A stretch of DNA of 64,000 nt. Origin: Lacrimispora sinapis (GTDB taxonomy: Bacteria > Bacillota > Clostridia > Lachnospirales > Lachnospiraceae). The notes under the pieces were generated by a model that saw only the letters and a program-made list of their open reading frames with translations, did not search any database and had not been told where the DNA came from. A program made the position numbers and the translations under genes. Positions within the stretch are counted from its first letter, which is position 1; each line of letters opens with the position of its first letter. The stretch spans positions 1,302,001 to 1,366,000 of the forward strand of contig NZ_CP141832.1 in the NCBI RefSeq assembly GCF_043633585.1. Direction: 5' to 3'. This document shows, piece after piece, positions 9,801-18,141 of the stretch.

Positions 9801-10241
9801 GGTAATGGAATCGGGATTGACTATGGCGGAGGCCCGGTAAAAATCCAGGCAAAGGAGCAAAAGCAGGCAGTACCTGCGGAACCGGTGGATCTAAAGAAGG
9901 AGGGAAGAATCACCGTGGATTTGGAAGGGCTCCATGCCGTCCGGTTCCGTTCTGAGATCGGAGGAGACTATCCGGTGGGAGACGAAAGCGGACGCAGGCG
10001 TACAGCGGCGTTTTCCCAGAAGGGAATAGAGGCCGCCTGGATTACGGTGCTGGAAACCACCGAAAGGGAATACGTCATAAAAAAAGTGACAGCAGAAGAC
10101 GAAAAGACAGTTGCCGTGGACTTGGCGGATGGAAGAAGGATTCTCATACGGACAGAGGGCATGGACAGCGGGGACGGAGAGATCCGGGTATGGATCGAGG
10201 AATGGAAGGACGGCTGTTTTCTGCGGGGAGAACACAATTAA
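6813..10241 (+). CDS. Heparinase II/III-family polysaccharide lyase, cytoplasmic
   Basis: A 1142-residue protein without signal peptide or membrane helix. The middle (about residues 255-600) matches the alpha/alpha-toroid of the alginate lyase/heparinase II fold, and the beta-sandwich heparinase II/III domain begins near 625 with the His-rich motif GSHGGAHGHYD (about 636-648). Residues 1-250 form an extra beta-rich module. Such lyases cleave uronic-acid polysaccharides or oligosaccharides by beta-elimination; the exact substrate is not evident. AGGAG at 6803-6807 supports the ATG. Absence of a signal peptide implies it acts on imported oligosaccharides, consistent with the transporter next door. 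A perfect 23-bp hairpin follows the gene. Confidence 0.82.
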   Translation: MKKTDGIVELKEWQKLGTAAYVHQYPDSTKEDSYFYQDGMFLKNSRAYDLTRYPFFDFKLQCEEKNTYQVTVDIALFRDGKPEEFETYTARAGVSKTGTYDLELPAKAFDNCSSSSNYLTFVRRVAVKGEKPFTLLTARLKEGKAITLSPDRYGKAGDKGSTAVYRMTLKNCTDAPQSVNLSWKKYGNEATEQVHMPEEIELEGLEEKTFSIEVPVSERIVEGGYEKQLIQAIPDGDAGSAVELTLYTSARLAHPFVLLTETELAAVKEKIKNYEWARKNYEGCVKEEAAWEAPRITGETDYLFWTDDGHHARKCAILYRLGAGEAFKQKALLFLKELSDPKRGYLVNPRACNQELVHEGEFFKSVAFAYDLLYDCEELTKEDHSNMEAVLKKFMGYIDQVAREGNVSNWALAEIEGALYGACVLQDMAMIQRFLYGTGGMTDILSRGVMSDGWWYEASIGYNLLAAGIFSEIAHVMLHFGMDLRFLTVPASYSKRVDSVKLLKDGLIAESWGGNDKTYRNISMLWDSLVNFYDYRGVIFGLNDSSEMHVQGTSRQLMDSRYDLAYALYGKKEYAALLRLSKEEDRDLLFGVGELPKEERKPPVSDFADSSGACVLRSRKEGVPDREQLQVVLKYGSHGGAHGHYDRVSMTGLSRFGRSLTGPENIWYSYHTMMYKFYTQTSLNHNMVVVDYKMQEAVPPKRLLFYSGTMMQAAAVQSKGPWSHPPYGGWQVNGDRTLKERSWNEGRYLPTPEPEPEYSVRSGFTEPVLTRRLTVVTDEFVVNFDYAKGEAEHDFACLYHLQGLRKVMDLKERPMVVQRWAEQLDTDMLGSAQFITDCQWYEMEQGAVLDFTVEYTETENNGNKWLCRNRTGYNEPGIMHTRLYGAYPAKGVLAIGCDPEYQGVNKQLFYSVEADGKELANGRFGAWILGRETVDADISGKGKLVLTTRVNQVEFEEHHFADMEKSIFWGDPAILTEDGTWIYLSELPYETENIDPGNGIGIDYGGGPVKIQAKEQKQAVPAEPVDLKKEGRITVDLEGLHAVRFRSEIGGDYPVGDESGRRRTAAFSQKGIEAAWITVLETTEREYVIKKVTAEDEKTVAVDLADGRRILIRTEGMDSGDGEIRVWIEEWKDGCFLRGEHN

Positions 10242-10255
10242 AATATGAAAGAAAG

Positions 10256-10306
10256 CCTGACAGCAAAAGGGAGAATGCAGATCGCATTCTCCCTTTTGCT
10301 GTCAGG
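10256..10306. terminator. Very long perfect hairpin between convergent lyase genes
   Basis: Arms 10256-10278 and 10284-10306 are a perfect 23-bp inverted repeat with a 5-base loop (AGATC). The last bases of the right arm lie inside the end of the minus-strand gene (stop at 10302). It most likely terminates transcription from both sides, although neither side has a long T run. Confidence 0.65.
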
Positions 10307-13300
10307 AACCGACGTTGATTTTAATGGTTTTCGTTACAGGGTTTTTGTGGTAGCTGTCATTTACTGCAGCTTCAAATAGATATTCCCCCGGCTTCTTTGG
10401 TGTGAAGGTGATAACATTGTCTTTGATAGAGGCGCCTTCAGGCAGCTTAGAAAAGGTATAGGTTAAGGTGTCATTTTCCGGGTCAGAAGCGTTAAAATTA
10501 ATAGAAACAGTAGTGCCGGTTTCTATTGTCCGCCCCACCTTTTCCCCTTTCATTTCCAACTGGCTGATGTAAGCTGTGTTTTTACTTTCTGCGGCGGTCA
10601 TGGATACACCGGCATAAATAACGTCTCCCATATCAAAGGTTATCTTCGGTTTGGAGGTCTGGAGATAAGTTTTTCCATCATCCAGGCTGTACCAGTATTC
10701 TATGGTATTACCGGTGCGCTTTACGATAAAGTGGATAGGAACGGATTTGTTATTCATATCGCCGGACCAATAACCGGTAACATTGCTTTCCTGATCGGAT
10801 TTATGGGACACCAGCAATATGTTGTTGTTATTAGAAAAATGCCGCTCTTCTGCAAAATTTGCCTGTTCCAGTTTTAAATGATCGGTAAAAAATATACCGA
10901 AATAGTCGGAATCCGTGGCGGTCCGGTCAAAATGATCCAGTCTCACGTGTATCTCAAAATCTCCGGTCAGTTCCTTATAGGCAATTGTCTTTTCAAGGTT
11001 CCCTTTTCCGGTGGTTCCCTGTGAGGATATGGAAGTTATATTTCCGTTTTCATCGGTTGTAATGTCTCCTTTTGCGCTGCCGTAATTCATTACCTGCCAC
11101 GGGGCTTCCTCCACCTGTCTTGGCCCGGAGGTGAATCTGGGCGCTTCGTTCTTTTCGTATTGGAATACTGCAATGTTGTCTTTGTCGTTAGAACCTACCG
11201 TAATCGGTTGTTCCTGGCTGCTGACCAGTTTATAGCCGTCAATGGTTTTGGCTTTAAACGTCATGGACGTTCCGGGAAGTGCAGAGCATACATCGGAGTC
11301 AAGTACTTGATTCCCCTCCACATAGATGGCTCCGGCATGTCTGACCGGTACCGATTCCATAATTTCCAACACCACAGCCTGGGAAGGCCCGACCTTTACT
11401 TTTATTCCTTCCGGATTCTCATAGATTTGTCCGGATACAAGGTCCTTTGCTTTGGTGACACCGACCGTTTCCTTCAAAAAGTAGGTGTGGCCGGGCTGTC
11501 CGATTTCCGTATCCTTCTTAGACTGGTTTATTGCAAAAATGTATTTCCCATACCGGGTCTCGCTCATTGCGTCAAACCGGGTATGCTTGATTGGATTTCC
11601 TTTTTGGGTAAAATGGTTTTTGTCATTCCAAACAAAGGTATCTCCCTGGTGGATTCCTCTTACATCTGCGATCCGGTCCATGTCATCCTGGATAAAGTGG
11701 ATTCTGGTATTGTCGTTATACTTCCAGTCATCCCTCCGGTAATTGAAGGTGATATATCCTTTGTCTCCTTTATTCTTAAATACGATTACCTGTCCGTCCA
11801 TATCATAGTACACAAAATCTTTATGTCCGTCTTCCATGGGAAGAAGCGGATTTTTTCCTTCTTTTTTCACCTTTTCTTCAACGGTCTTATAATATTTTAA
11901 AATGTCCTGTGTTTCAATCATTCTTGTATAAATGTGGGGAGATTTGGTTTCAAAATCTTCCCTTAGCGTATCCGTATACCCCCGGTTATCAGCAATGTAT
12001 TTGGAGAGGAAGCGGAATGCACCCTCTGATCCCAATTCCAGCGCCGTATACCCTGCAATGGGATATACGATTTTCTGACCGTATCCGTTGTTGCGGCTGG
12101 AGGCGTAAACTTCACTCAAAAGCACCTGATGGCCATCTTTATCCACGCCGGGATAATAAAAATACTTTGCACTTTCAAAGGTTTTATAGGCTGTATCGTT
12201 GAAAATCTTCTGGGTCTTCTTATCAAAATATCTTGCATTTTCCGCATACTTATTTGTTACATCAATAAGCAGTGTGCCGTAATCGCCGGCCCAGCCTCCA
12301 TGGCTGGCACCGCCCTCCAGCCCCAGCCGGTTATCGGTTGAAAACCATTTTTGCCCGTCTGCCATTTCTCCGTATTTATAGCTTACCATATCCAGATACT
12401 GCTGCGGGTCTTTTGCATGGAATTGGGTGTTCGACTGTCCGCCGGAATGTTTCTCAAGAAGCTCTATGATCTTATTGGCACTGTGTGCGAACCCGAAATC
12501 CTGATTGGCTGTGCCGGCTCTGCTTTCGGGAGAGTAAAAATCACCCTTTGTTCCCTGATGGGGATTGGCCAGACGCTCCCGCAGCCGGCCGAACATATCA
12601 ATATAGGTTTCCCGTCTGGTCCGGCGGGCCGTCCCGGTGAGGGATTCATCAACTTTTTCATTTAAGAGTTCCTGGTATCGCTGGATCATATCCTGGCTGC
12701 CGCTGTTCATGATATAATCGTTCAATTGGATAAAAGACTGCATCATGGCATCCACTCCCAGAGAGAGAAGGGGCCAGTCTTCTCCGGTTCCTCTGGTTCC
12801 GTCCCCGTTTAAGGAAGCACCGATCCATGCACCTTGGTTCTGCCCTTTGGTGCTGATGCACCAGCCTCCGTTTTGATCCTGGGCTTTCTGATAAAAATCC
12901 AACAGTGCGATGTAGCGGTCAAGGATCTCATCACTCTGATAATATTCTCCTGAGAAATCAAACATATAGGAGTTTGCCAGCATGAGAAGATTGGACATGG
13001 TAGACCAGTTCTGGTGGTTGATTGCCTCAAGGGTATACCGGCGGGCTACTTCATCACTGGTTCCGGTTAAGTTTGCATCTTTTACGGGAAGATTTCTGAT
13101 GATCGCCCCCTCCATAAAGGCATTCTCTTTTGTTTTTTTCTTTTCCCAGTCCTCCCCATAAAGCTGCCAGGATAGAATTTGTTTCGTCATGTCATGTACT
13201 TCTCCCCGAAGATAATCATAGGCGGAGATACCCTGTTCTCCGGCCGGTTCTCCCACAGGAGCGCTTCCCCTAAATCCATCCTGAGGCGTATAATAAGGGT

Positions 13301-14006
13301 CCGTATGGGAGGCGATGGAGTACAGAAAGCGGCTGTTTTGTTTTACCGGCTCATACGTTCCGGTTCCGTACGCACTAAATTTTCCGCACTGCATGATCGA
13401 GAGCGTCAGCGTTCCGTCCGCTTTTACCATTCCCTGTGGGATCTTATAGGTAGAATAATAGTAACGTCCTTCAAATACCGGTCCATAGGGATAAAACCCA
13501 TTGTCCAGCTCGCTGTATTCCAGTCCGGCCCTGGGATTGAGTATGGAGGTATCGCCGTCTGGTCCGTAGAGCATTAGGTTTCCCCTGTCGTACTGAGAAC
13601 CTGAAAAACGGACGGTAATATAATTCTGTGCTGCCGGATCGGCTTTTAAGGTGAAGTTTAATCTGGCAGGAGCGTCGGCAGAAGAAGGGATTAAGAGCTG
13701 CCGGTAGGTGAGTCCGTCCCCCAGCCCGCCTCCCTGATACAGGCCATCTTCTGTCATGGTCTGCTTGGACCGGGTCGTGTCTGTTGCGGCTATGGACCCG
13801 GTTTGGGTGAAAGCGTGTTCCTGCTCGGAGGCTTTGTTGCCGAATAGAAGCAGATCGTTGAGCGGCACCGGTTCCTCTGCTTTGACCGGCAGCATTCCTG
13901 TTTCCGTTGAAATCTGGCCGTATGCAGAGCCTGCCGCTGTAGTGCAAATCAAGACTGCGGAAAGAAGTGCAGCCGTACATCGTAAGTACCCCTTGTGTTT
14001 TTGCAT
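10302..14006 (-). CDS. Large secreted lyase-like protein with lectin-like and Ig-like C-terminal modules
   Basis: About 1234 residues with a Sec signal peptide (basic start, hydrophobic core LLSAVLICTTAAGSAYG). Order as seen: an N-terminal beta-rich domain (about 40-250); an alpha-helical toroid-like domain (about 270-560) with Trp-rich stretches such as NHQNWSTMSN; a beta-sandwich region containing GGASHGGW (about 570) and YASSRNNGYG (about 635), which resembles lyases of the chondroitin/alginate toroid superfamily; a concanavalin-like module (about 960-1130); and an Ig/cadherin-like domain to the end. No sortase motif is seen, so it is probably released. The start is taken at ATG 14006: the GTG at 14015 is only 2 bases from AGGAGG. 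I cannot assign a polysaccharide lyase family or substrate. Convergence with the cytoplasmic heparinase-like gene suggests an extracellular first step on the same glycan. Confidence 0.7.
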   Translation of the reverse strand: MQKHKGYLRCTAALLSAVLICTTAAGSAYGQISTETGMLPVKAEEPVPLNDLLLFGNKASEQEHAFTQTGSIAATDTTRSKQTMTEDGLYQGGGLGDGLTYRQLLIPSSADAPARLNFTLKADPAAQNYITVRFSGSQYDRGNLMLYGPDGDTSILNPRAGLEYSELDNGFYPYGPVFEGRYYYSTYKIPQGMVKADGTLTLSIMQCGKFSAYGTGTYEPVKQNSRFLYSIASHTDPYYTPQDGFRGSAPVGEPAGEQGISAYDYLRGEVHDMTKQILSWQLYGEDWEKKKTKENAFMEGAIIRNLPVKDANLTGTSDEVARRYTLEAINHQNWSTMSNLLMLANSYMFDFSGEYYQSDEILDRYIALLDFYQKAQDQNGGWCISTKGQNQGAWIGASLNGDGTRGTGEDWPLLSLGVDAMMQSFIQLNDYIMNSGSQDMIQRYQELLNEKVDESLTGTARRTRRETYIDMFGRLRERLANPHQGTKGDFYSPESRAGTANQDFGFAHSANKIIELLEKHSGGQSNTQFHAKDPQQYLDMVSYKYGEMADGQKWFSTDNRLGLEGGASHGGWAGDYGTLLIDVTNKYAENARYFDKKTQKIFNDTAYKTFESAKYFYYPGVDKDGHQVLLSEVYASSRNNGYGQKIVYPIAGYTALELGSEGAFRFLSKYIADNRGYTDTLREDFETKSPHIYTRMIETQDILKYYKTVEEKVKKEGKNPLLPMEDGHKDFVYYDMDGQVIVFKNKGDKGYITFNYRRDDWKYNDNTRIHFIQDDMDRIADVRGIHQGDTFVWNDKNHFTQKGNPIKHTRFDAMSETRYGKYIFAINQSKKDTEIGQPGHTYFLKETVGVTKAKDLVSGQIYENPEGIKVKVGPSQAVVLEIMESVPVRHAGAIYVEGNQVLDSDVCSALPGTSMTFKAKTIDGYKLVSSQEQPITVGSNDKDNIAVFQYEKNEAPRFTSGPRQVEEAPWQVMNYGSAKGDITTDENGNITSISSQGTTGKGNLEKTIAYKELTGDFEIHVRLDHFDRTATDSDYFGIFFTDHLKLEQANFAEERHFSNNNNILLVSHKSDQESNVTGYWSGDMNNKSVPIHFIVKRTGNTIEYWYSLDDGKTYLQTSKPKITFDMGDVIYAGVSMTAAESKNTAYISQLEMKGEKVGRTIETGTTVSINFNASDPENDTLTYTFSKLPEGASIKDNVITFTPKKPGEYLFEAAVNDSYHKNPVTKTIKINVGS

Positions 14007-14172
14007 ATTTTTCACACCCTCCTAAATGTTTTATTGTAACATATGACATAATTTCATTAAAACATAAAAACTTATATGGATACAATTACAAAAAGTTAAG
14101 ATAGTAAGCGTGATCAAATTTTATACTGATATAAATTCTGCTGAAGTATTCCACCGTTAAAATTACTGACTT

Positions 14173-14200
14173 TTGCCGGACAGACAGCATGTAATATAAT
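14173..14200 (+). promoter_or_regulatory. Sigma-A-type promoter for the choline-binding-repeat gene
   Basis: TTGCCG at 14173-14178 and TATAAT at 14195-14200, 16 bp apart, about 90 bp before the gene at 14291. Confidence 0.5.
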
Positions 14201-14290
14201 TGAGCTGCCAGAACGGAGAGGGCTTAAAAAGGAGGTGGAGACAGGGGGAAAGCAACCAAGGAATCAATTTGTAAATGTCAATATTATGAT

Positions 14291-15901
14291 ATGGGGGAAA
14301 TCAAATTGAAAAGAACATGGATCAGTATCACAACAATTGCTTTGGTGAGCACAATCATGGTGTTTGATACCGGCATAGTGGCAAAGGCAAGCGGCTGGAC
14401 GGAGAAGGAGGACGGCTGGTATTACGAAGAGGATGGACAATATGCGGCAGACGTATGGAAGAAAGGAGAGAAGGGCTTCTATTATCTGGATCAGACGGGA
14501 AGACTGTCTACGGATACCTGGGTCGATGACGGAGAAAAAAAATATTATGTGGATGTACAGGGCTTAAGAGTCAAGAATCAATGGGTCTTTACAGACAGCT
14601 GGGAGGAATCCGGAGACGACAGCCAGCATTGGTACTATTTTGACGGCAACGGGAAAATGGTGACAGGCAAACAGGAAATCGGTGATAAAAAATACTTTTT
14701 TGATGAGGAGGGAAAGATGCTTACCGGCTGGATCACTTACCGGGATGGGCAAGCGGAAGAACTGACAGAGGAGATCAGCGGCGGTGATACTTATTACTGC
14801 CAGGAGGATGGAGTAAGGGTAAGCGGCTGGCATCAGCTGGCACCGCCCGCAGATGAAGAAAATACGGGAGAAGAGTACTGGTACAATTTTGAAGGAAACG
14901 GAAAATTACGGAGAAATACCAAAACAAAAATCGGTGATTATGATTTCTGTTTTGATGAACAGGGCAGAATGATTGAGGGCTGGGCCTATAAGACAGTTGA
15001 AACCAATGCCTATGTTCAGGTCGATGATACGACACAGAAAGAATTGCTTGACCATTATAATCAGGATTTCAGCCGGTATTACTACTGCGGGGAAAAGGGA
15101 GTCGGTGTGGTTCAGAAAAACATATGGCTGAAGATTGTACCACCCGGTAAAGAAGGAGATCCGGATGAAGGCGAAAAATGGTATTATTTTGACACAAAGG
15201 GGAAATTGTACTCGGCATCAAAGGCTTCTCCCTCTGAAGCGTCTCCCTCGGAGGCAAGCCGTATGACAACAGCCCGTAAGGTTAAGACCGTGGGGGAATA
15301 CGGATTAAAGGGGGGCGGCGGAGATCTTTTGCATGTCATATTAAAAAAGGTTAATGGGAAGTATTATATTTTTGATTCCAACGGACAAATTGTTGACGGA
15401 CTGATTTATATCTACAACACAGATGGGACGTATCCACTGAAGGAGGGCTATTATTATTTTGGTACGGCCACATCCAGAACCACCGGAAAAGTAAAAAAAG
15501 AAGAGGATGGAACGGAGTACCAGTACCTTTTTGCAAAAAAATTTGGTGATGGCTACAGTGAAGGACAGGGAGTTACCGGCATATACAACGGGGTCCTTTA
15601 TTATAAGGGACTTGCGGTTACCGCCGGTGATGATCTGGATTATAAAGTGGTCTATATTCCGGAGCTTGCAGGAGATTCCGGAACCGGAATGTTTCTTGTG
15701 GACCGGGATGGAAAAGTAAAAACCGGCGGGGTGACGAAAAAGCTTGACGATGGCAGCAAATACAAAGTAAAAAGCAAAAGAGGAAGCCGGAAGTCTGGCT
15801 TTATTATTTACCGCGTGGAGGATGGAACGCAGGAGGATGTTCCCCTTCAGGCAGAAGATGCAGATGAGACTCTGGACTTTGATGAGCCGGAGCTTGTATA
15901 G
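14291..15901 (+). CDS. Secreted choline-binding/cell-wall-binding repeat protein
   Basis: About 536 residues: a signal peptide (KRTWISITTIALVSTIMV, cleavage near KASG), then roughly ten aromatic repeats of the choline-binding type (GWYYEEDG, GFYYLDQTG, HWYYFDGNGKM, KYFFDEEGKMLTGW). A low-complexity linker at about 308-322 repeats ASPSE. There is no recognisable enzyme domain, so it looks like a pure wall-binding or surface-coat protein. The start is uncertain: ATG at 14291 lacks a good ribosome site, while TTG at 14306 follows GGGGG by 8 bases and begins exactly at the signal peptide (MKRTW). Repeats of this kind bind choline-decorated or related wall polymers in other Firmicutes. Confidence 0.85.
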   Translation: MGEIKLKRTWISITTIALVSTIMVFDTGIVAKASGWTEKEDGWYYEEDGQYAADVWKKGEKGFYYLDQTGRLSTDTWVDDGEKKYYVDVQGLRVKNQWVFTDSWEESGDDSQHWYYFDGNGKMVTGKQEIGDKKYFFDEEGKMLTGWITYRDGQAEELTEEISGGDTYYCQEDGVRVSGWHQLAPPADEENTGEEYWYNFEGNGKLRRNTKTKIGDYDFCFDEQGRMIEGWAYKTVETNAYVQVDDTTQKELLDHYNQDFSRYYYCGEKGVGVVQKNIWLKIVPPGKEGDPDEGEKWYYFDTKGKLYSASKASPSEASPSEASRMTTARKVKTVGEYGLKGGGGDLLHVILKKVNGKYYIFDSNGQIVDGLIYIYNTDGTYPLKEGYYYFGTATSRTTGKVKKEEDGTEYQYLFAKKFGDGYSEGQGVTGIYNGVLYYKGLAVTAGDDLDYKVVYIPELAGDSGTGMFLVDRDGKVKTGGVTKKLDDGSKYKVKSKRGSRKSGFIIYRVEDGTQEDVPLQAEDADETLDFDEPELV

Positions 15902-15946
15902 GATTATTTCAAAAGAACTCCGACCGTTTTCTGTCTCTTAGAAGTG

Positions 15947-16004
15947 TTGACCTGTGTCCGTTTTAATGATAAAATTAATTAGATTTAATTAAATTTAAGT
16001 TAAA
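15947..16004 (+). promoter_or_regulatory. LacI operon promoter with tandem TTTAA(n)TTAAA palindromes
   Basis: TTGACC (15947-15952) and TAAAAT (15970-15975) are 17 bp apart. Immediately downstream are two abutting palindromes, TTTAATTAAA (15984-15993) and TTTAAGTTAAA (15994-16004), placed to block initiation. The same TTAA-n-TTAA motif recurs before the mannan transporter operon, so the LacI proteins probably repress both (inference). Confidence 0.5.
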
Positions 16005-16017
16005 GTGAGACATAAGT

Positions 16018-17049
16018 ATGCCAAAAACCAAGAAGAAAGTAACGTTAAAGATGATTGCAGACCGTGCAGGGGTCAGCACAGTAACGGTATCGAATGTACT
16101 CCTGGGGAAAAAGGGCGCAAGCGAAGAGGTGCGCAGCCAGATTCTGGCTCTTGCAAAAGAGATGGAATATCAAAAGAAAGCGGAGGAGCCCTCCGGGGAA
16201 TCAAAGCGGATCGGGATCGTGATAGCGGAACGTTATGTAAAGGAAGCCCATTCCTTTTATATGGACATTTATAAGCGGATCTCTCAGGAGGCGGCAAGGC
16301 AGGGAGCACTTACCATCCTTGAGGTAGTGGACGAAGGCAGGGAACGGTTGGAGGAGCCGCCCGCGGTATTTTCCGGAACCTCCATTGATGGAATCCTTAT
16401 GGTGGGCGAAGTAAATCCTAAATTTCTGGAGGCAGTTAAGACAAATTCCCTGCAGCCCATGGTATGCGTGGATTTTTACAATGGGGATCAGGAGCTTGAT
16501 TTTATCATCACAAACGGTTTCCGGGGAATGCAGGCAGTTACACAGCGGCTCATTGATTATGGCCACCGGCAGATCATGTTTGTTGGGACCCCGGGAGCCA
16601 CCGGCAGCATTATGGATCGGTATATGGGCTACTGCAAGGCTCTTTTACTGAATCATATTCCGGAGCTTCCGCCCCTTAAAGACCGTAAAAAAGAGGGGGA
16701 TGCATCTGCGTTTGAATGGACCTTGCCCCAGGTCCTCCCCTCTGCCTTTGTCTGCAATTGTGAAAAAAGTGCGGAACTCCTTATAAGAAAGCTCAGAGAG
16801 CAAAAAATCGCGGTGCCGGAGGAGGTATCGGTTGCTGCTTATGACCGTATCCATAAAGGTCAGGTAGAAGGGCTGGAATTGATGACGTATGAAAATGATG
16901 AAAGAGTCATGGCAGAGATCAGTGTTTCTACTTTATTAAAAAGGATTCATAAAAATGGCCAACCCAAAGGAATCCGCATCATTGAGGGAAGCCTGCGGGA
17001 AGGAAATTCGGTTGCGGACAGGAGGGATCATCATGGCAGGGGCTGTTAA
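16018..17049 (+). CDS. LacI-family transcriptional regulator 1
   Basis: A 343-residue protein with an N-terminal LacI helix-turn-helix and hinge (about 6-55; ADRAGVSTVTVSNVLLGKKG) and a periplasmic-binding-protein-like effector domain (about 62-330). The stretch normally reading AFVCxND is AFVCNCEKS, so the usual Asp/Asn of the effector domain is changed; effector binding may be altered or lost. It overlaps the next LacI gene by 17 bp, which indicates co-translation and perhaps joint action. The promoter carries tandem palindromes suggesting autoregulation. It heads the mannan locus. Confidence 0.88.
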   Translation: MPKTKKKVTLKMIADRAGVSTVTVSNVLLGKKGASEEVRSQILALAKEMEYQKKAEEPSGESKRIGIVIAERYVKEAHSFYMDIYKRISQEAARQGALTILEVVDEGRERLEEPPAVFSGTSIDGILMVGEVNPKFLEAVKTNSLQPMVCVDFYNGDQELDFIITNGFRGMQAVTQRLIDYGHRQIMFVGTPGATGSIMDRYMGYCKALLLNHIPELPPLKDRKKEGDASAFEWTLPQVLPSAFVCNCEKSAELLIRKLREQKIAVPEEVSVAAYDRIHKGQVEGLELMTYENDERVMAEISVSTLLKRIHKNGQPKGIRIIEGSLREGNSVADRRDHHGRGC

Positions 17050-18040
17050 GCTGAAGGATATAGCGGCTGCACTGGGAATCAGTGTAGTAACGGTGTCCAA
17101 CGCCCTTTCCGGTAAAAAAGGCGTGAGCGATGAAATGAGAGACCGGATTATTGCAAAGGCTCAAACCCTTGGTTACGGTAAAGTGAAGCGTGTGAAACCC
17201 CTTGGCTCCGCGTTTACCATCGGTGTGATCGTGGCCCACCGGTATATTGATGTGGGCGGTTCCTTTTACTGGGCCATGTACCAGCAGACCGCATTTGAAG
17301 CGGCAAGAAAGCAGAACTTAACCATGCTGGAGATTATCGGGACAGAAGAGGAACAGCAGAAGGAACTGCCTAAGATGCTGAAGGAAGAAAGCATTGACGG
17401 ACTGATTGTCATCGGGAAAATGGATGAAACCTACCTCAAAAGAATCATTGATCCCGGAACGGTTCCGGTTGTGCTGATGGACTTTTTTTCGGATGAGCTG
17501 ACCTGCGATGCGGTGATGTCAAATAATTACATCGGCATGTATAAGATGACCCGTTATTTATGGAACCACGGACATAGACAGATTGCCTATGTGGGAGAGA
17601 TTGCTACCGACGAGAACTTGTGTAACCGGTATTTTGGTTACCGGAAGGGATTGGAGGAGCAGGAGATTCCCTTAAATCCGGATTGGGTCATTGATGATCC
17701 CAGGCTGGTGAAGAAAGAGGTCCGTTTTATGCTTCCGGAGAGAATGCCAACGGCCTTTGTCTGCTGCAATGACCTGGTGGCGGGGTTGGTGTATGATGAA
17801 CTGACCGCCGCCGGTTACCGGGTACCGGAGGATGTTTCGGTGGTAGGATATGATGATTATCTCTATGGGCATCCCTTTGCAAAGGAGCTTACTACGTATC
17901 ATGTGGACATGAAGGCCATGGCGCAGGAAGCGGTGAAGATTCTGCTGAAAAAAATCAGAGGGGACCGGAGCTATTGCGGAGTAAGGTATCTGGATAGTTT
18001 TATAATAGAACGTAACAGTGTGAAAACGATAGAACGGTAA
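17033..18040 (+). CDS. LacI-family transcriptional regulator 2
   Basis: About 335 residues: an N-terminal helix-turn-helix (KLKDIAAALGISVVTVSNALSGKKG) and a sugar-binding effector domain with the intact AFVCCNDLVAG and VSVVGYDDY motifs. The start is set at ATG 17033, preceded by GGAGGG at 17021-17026, rather than the upstream in-frame ATG at 16955, because the family N terminus begins here. It overlaps regulator 1 by 17 bp. The recognition helix (SVVTVSNAL) is close to that of regulator 1 (STVTVSNVL), so both probably read similar operators. It likely represses the mannan operon starting at 18369 and responds to a manno-oligosaccharide or phosphosugar (inference). Confidence 0.9.
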   Translation: MAGAVKLKDIAAALGISVVTVSNALSGKKGVSDEMRDRIIAKAQTLGYGKVKRVKPLGSAFTIGVIVAHRYIDVGGSFYWAMYQQTAFEAARKQNLTMLEIIGTEEEQQKELPKMLKEESIDGLIVIGKMDETYLKRIIDPGTVPVVLMDFFSDELTCDAVMSNNYIGMYKMTRYLWNHGHRQIAYVGEIATDENLCNRYFGYRKGLEEQEIPLNPDWVIDDPRLVKKEVRFMLPERMPTAFVCCNDLVAGLVYDELTAAGYRVPEDVSVVGYDDYLYGHPFAKELTTYHVDMKAMAQEAVKILLKKIRGDRSYCGVRYLDSFIIERNSVKTIER

Positions 18041-18052
18041 TTGAAGCAATAG

Positions 18053-18080
18053 AAAGGCAGCAAAAGCGCTGCCTTTTTTT
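18053..18080 (+). terminator. Intrinsic terminator after the LacI pair
   Basis: AAAGGCAGC (18053-18061), a 6-base loop, GCTGCCTTT (18068-18076) and a T run. It separates the regulator transcript from the mannan transporter operon. Confidence 0.85.
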
Positions 18081-18141
18081 GTGCAGTAAAATTCGGGGAA
18101 GCATATTTATCATGAATATAGCATAGTGTGAATGATGGAAA

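Noticed and set aside
11160..11900. 246-residue antisense ORF within the large lyase-like gene
   Set aside because: Shadow frame of a well-supported coding gene; no ribosome site, no recognisable domain.
14102..14116. Possible catabolite-responsive element (TAGTAAGCGTGATCA)
   Set aside because: Two mismatches to the cre consensus and no clear promoter next to it; too weak to annotate.
14235..14309. Possible leader peptide starting at GTG 14235 and ending on the TTG start of the choline-binding-repeat gene
   Set aside because: The GTG lies inside the GGAGG site itself with no spacing, so it cannot be a normal start; the TGA/TTG overlap is probably chance.
15231..15261. Short ASPSE repeat in the choline-binding-repeat gene as a mobile or CRISPR-like repeat
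   Set aside because: It is an in-frame low-complexity linker within a coding gene, with only two to three units.
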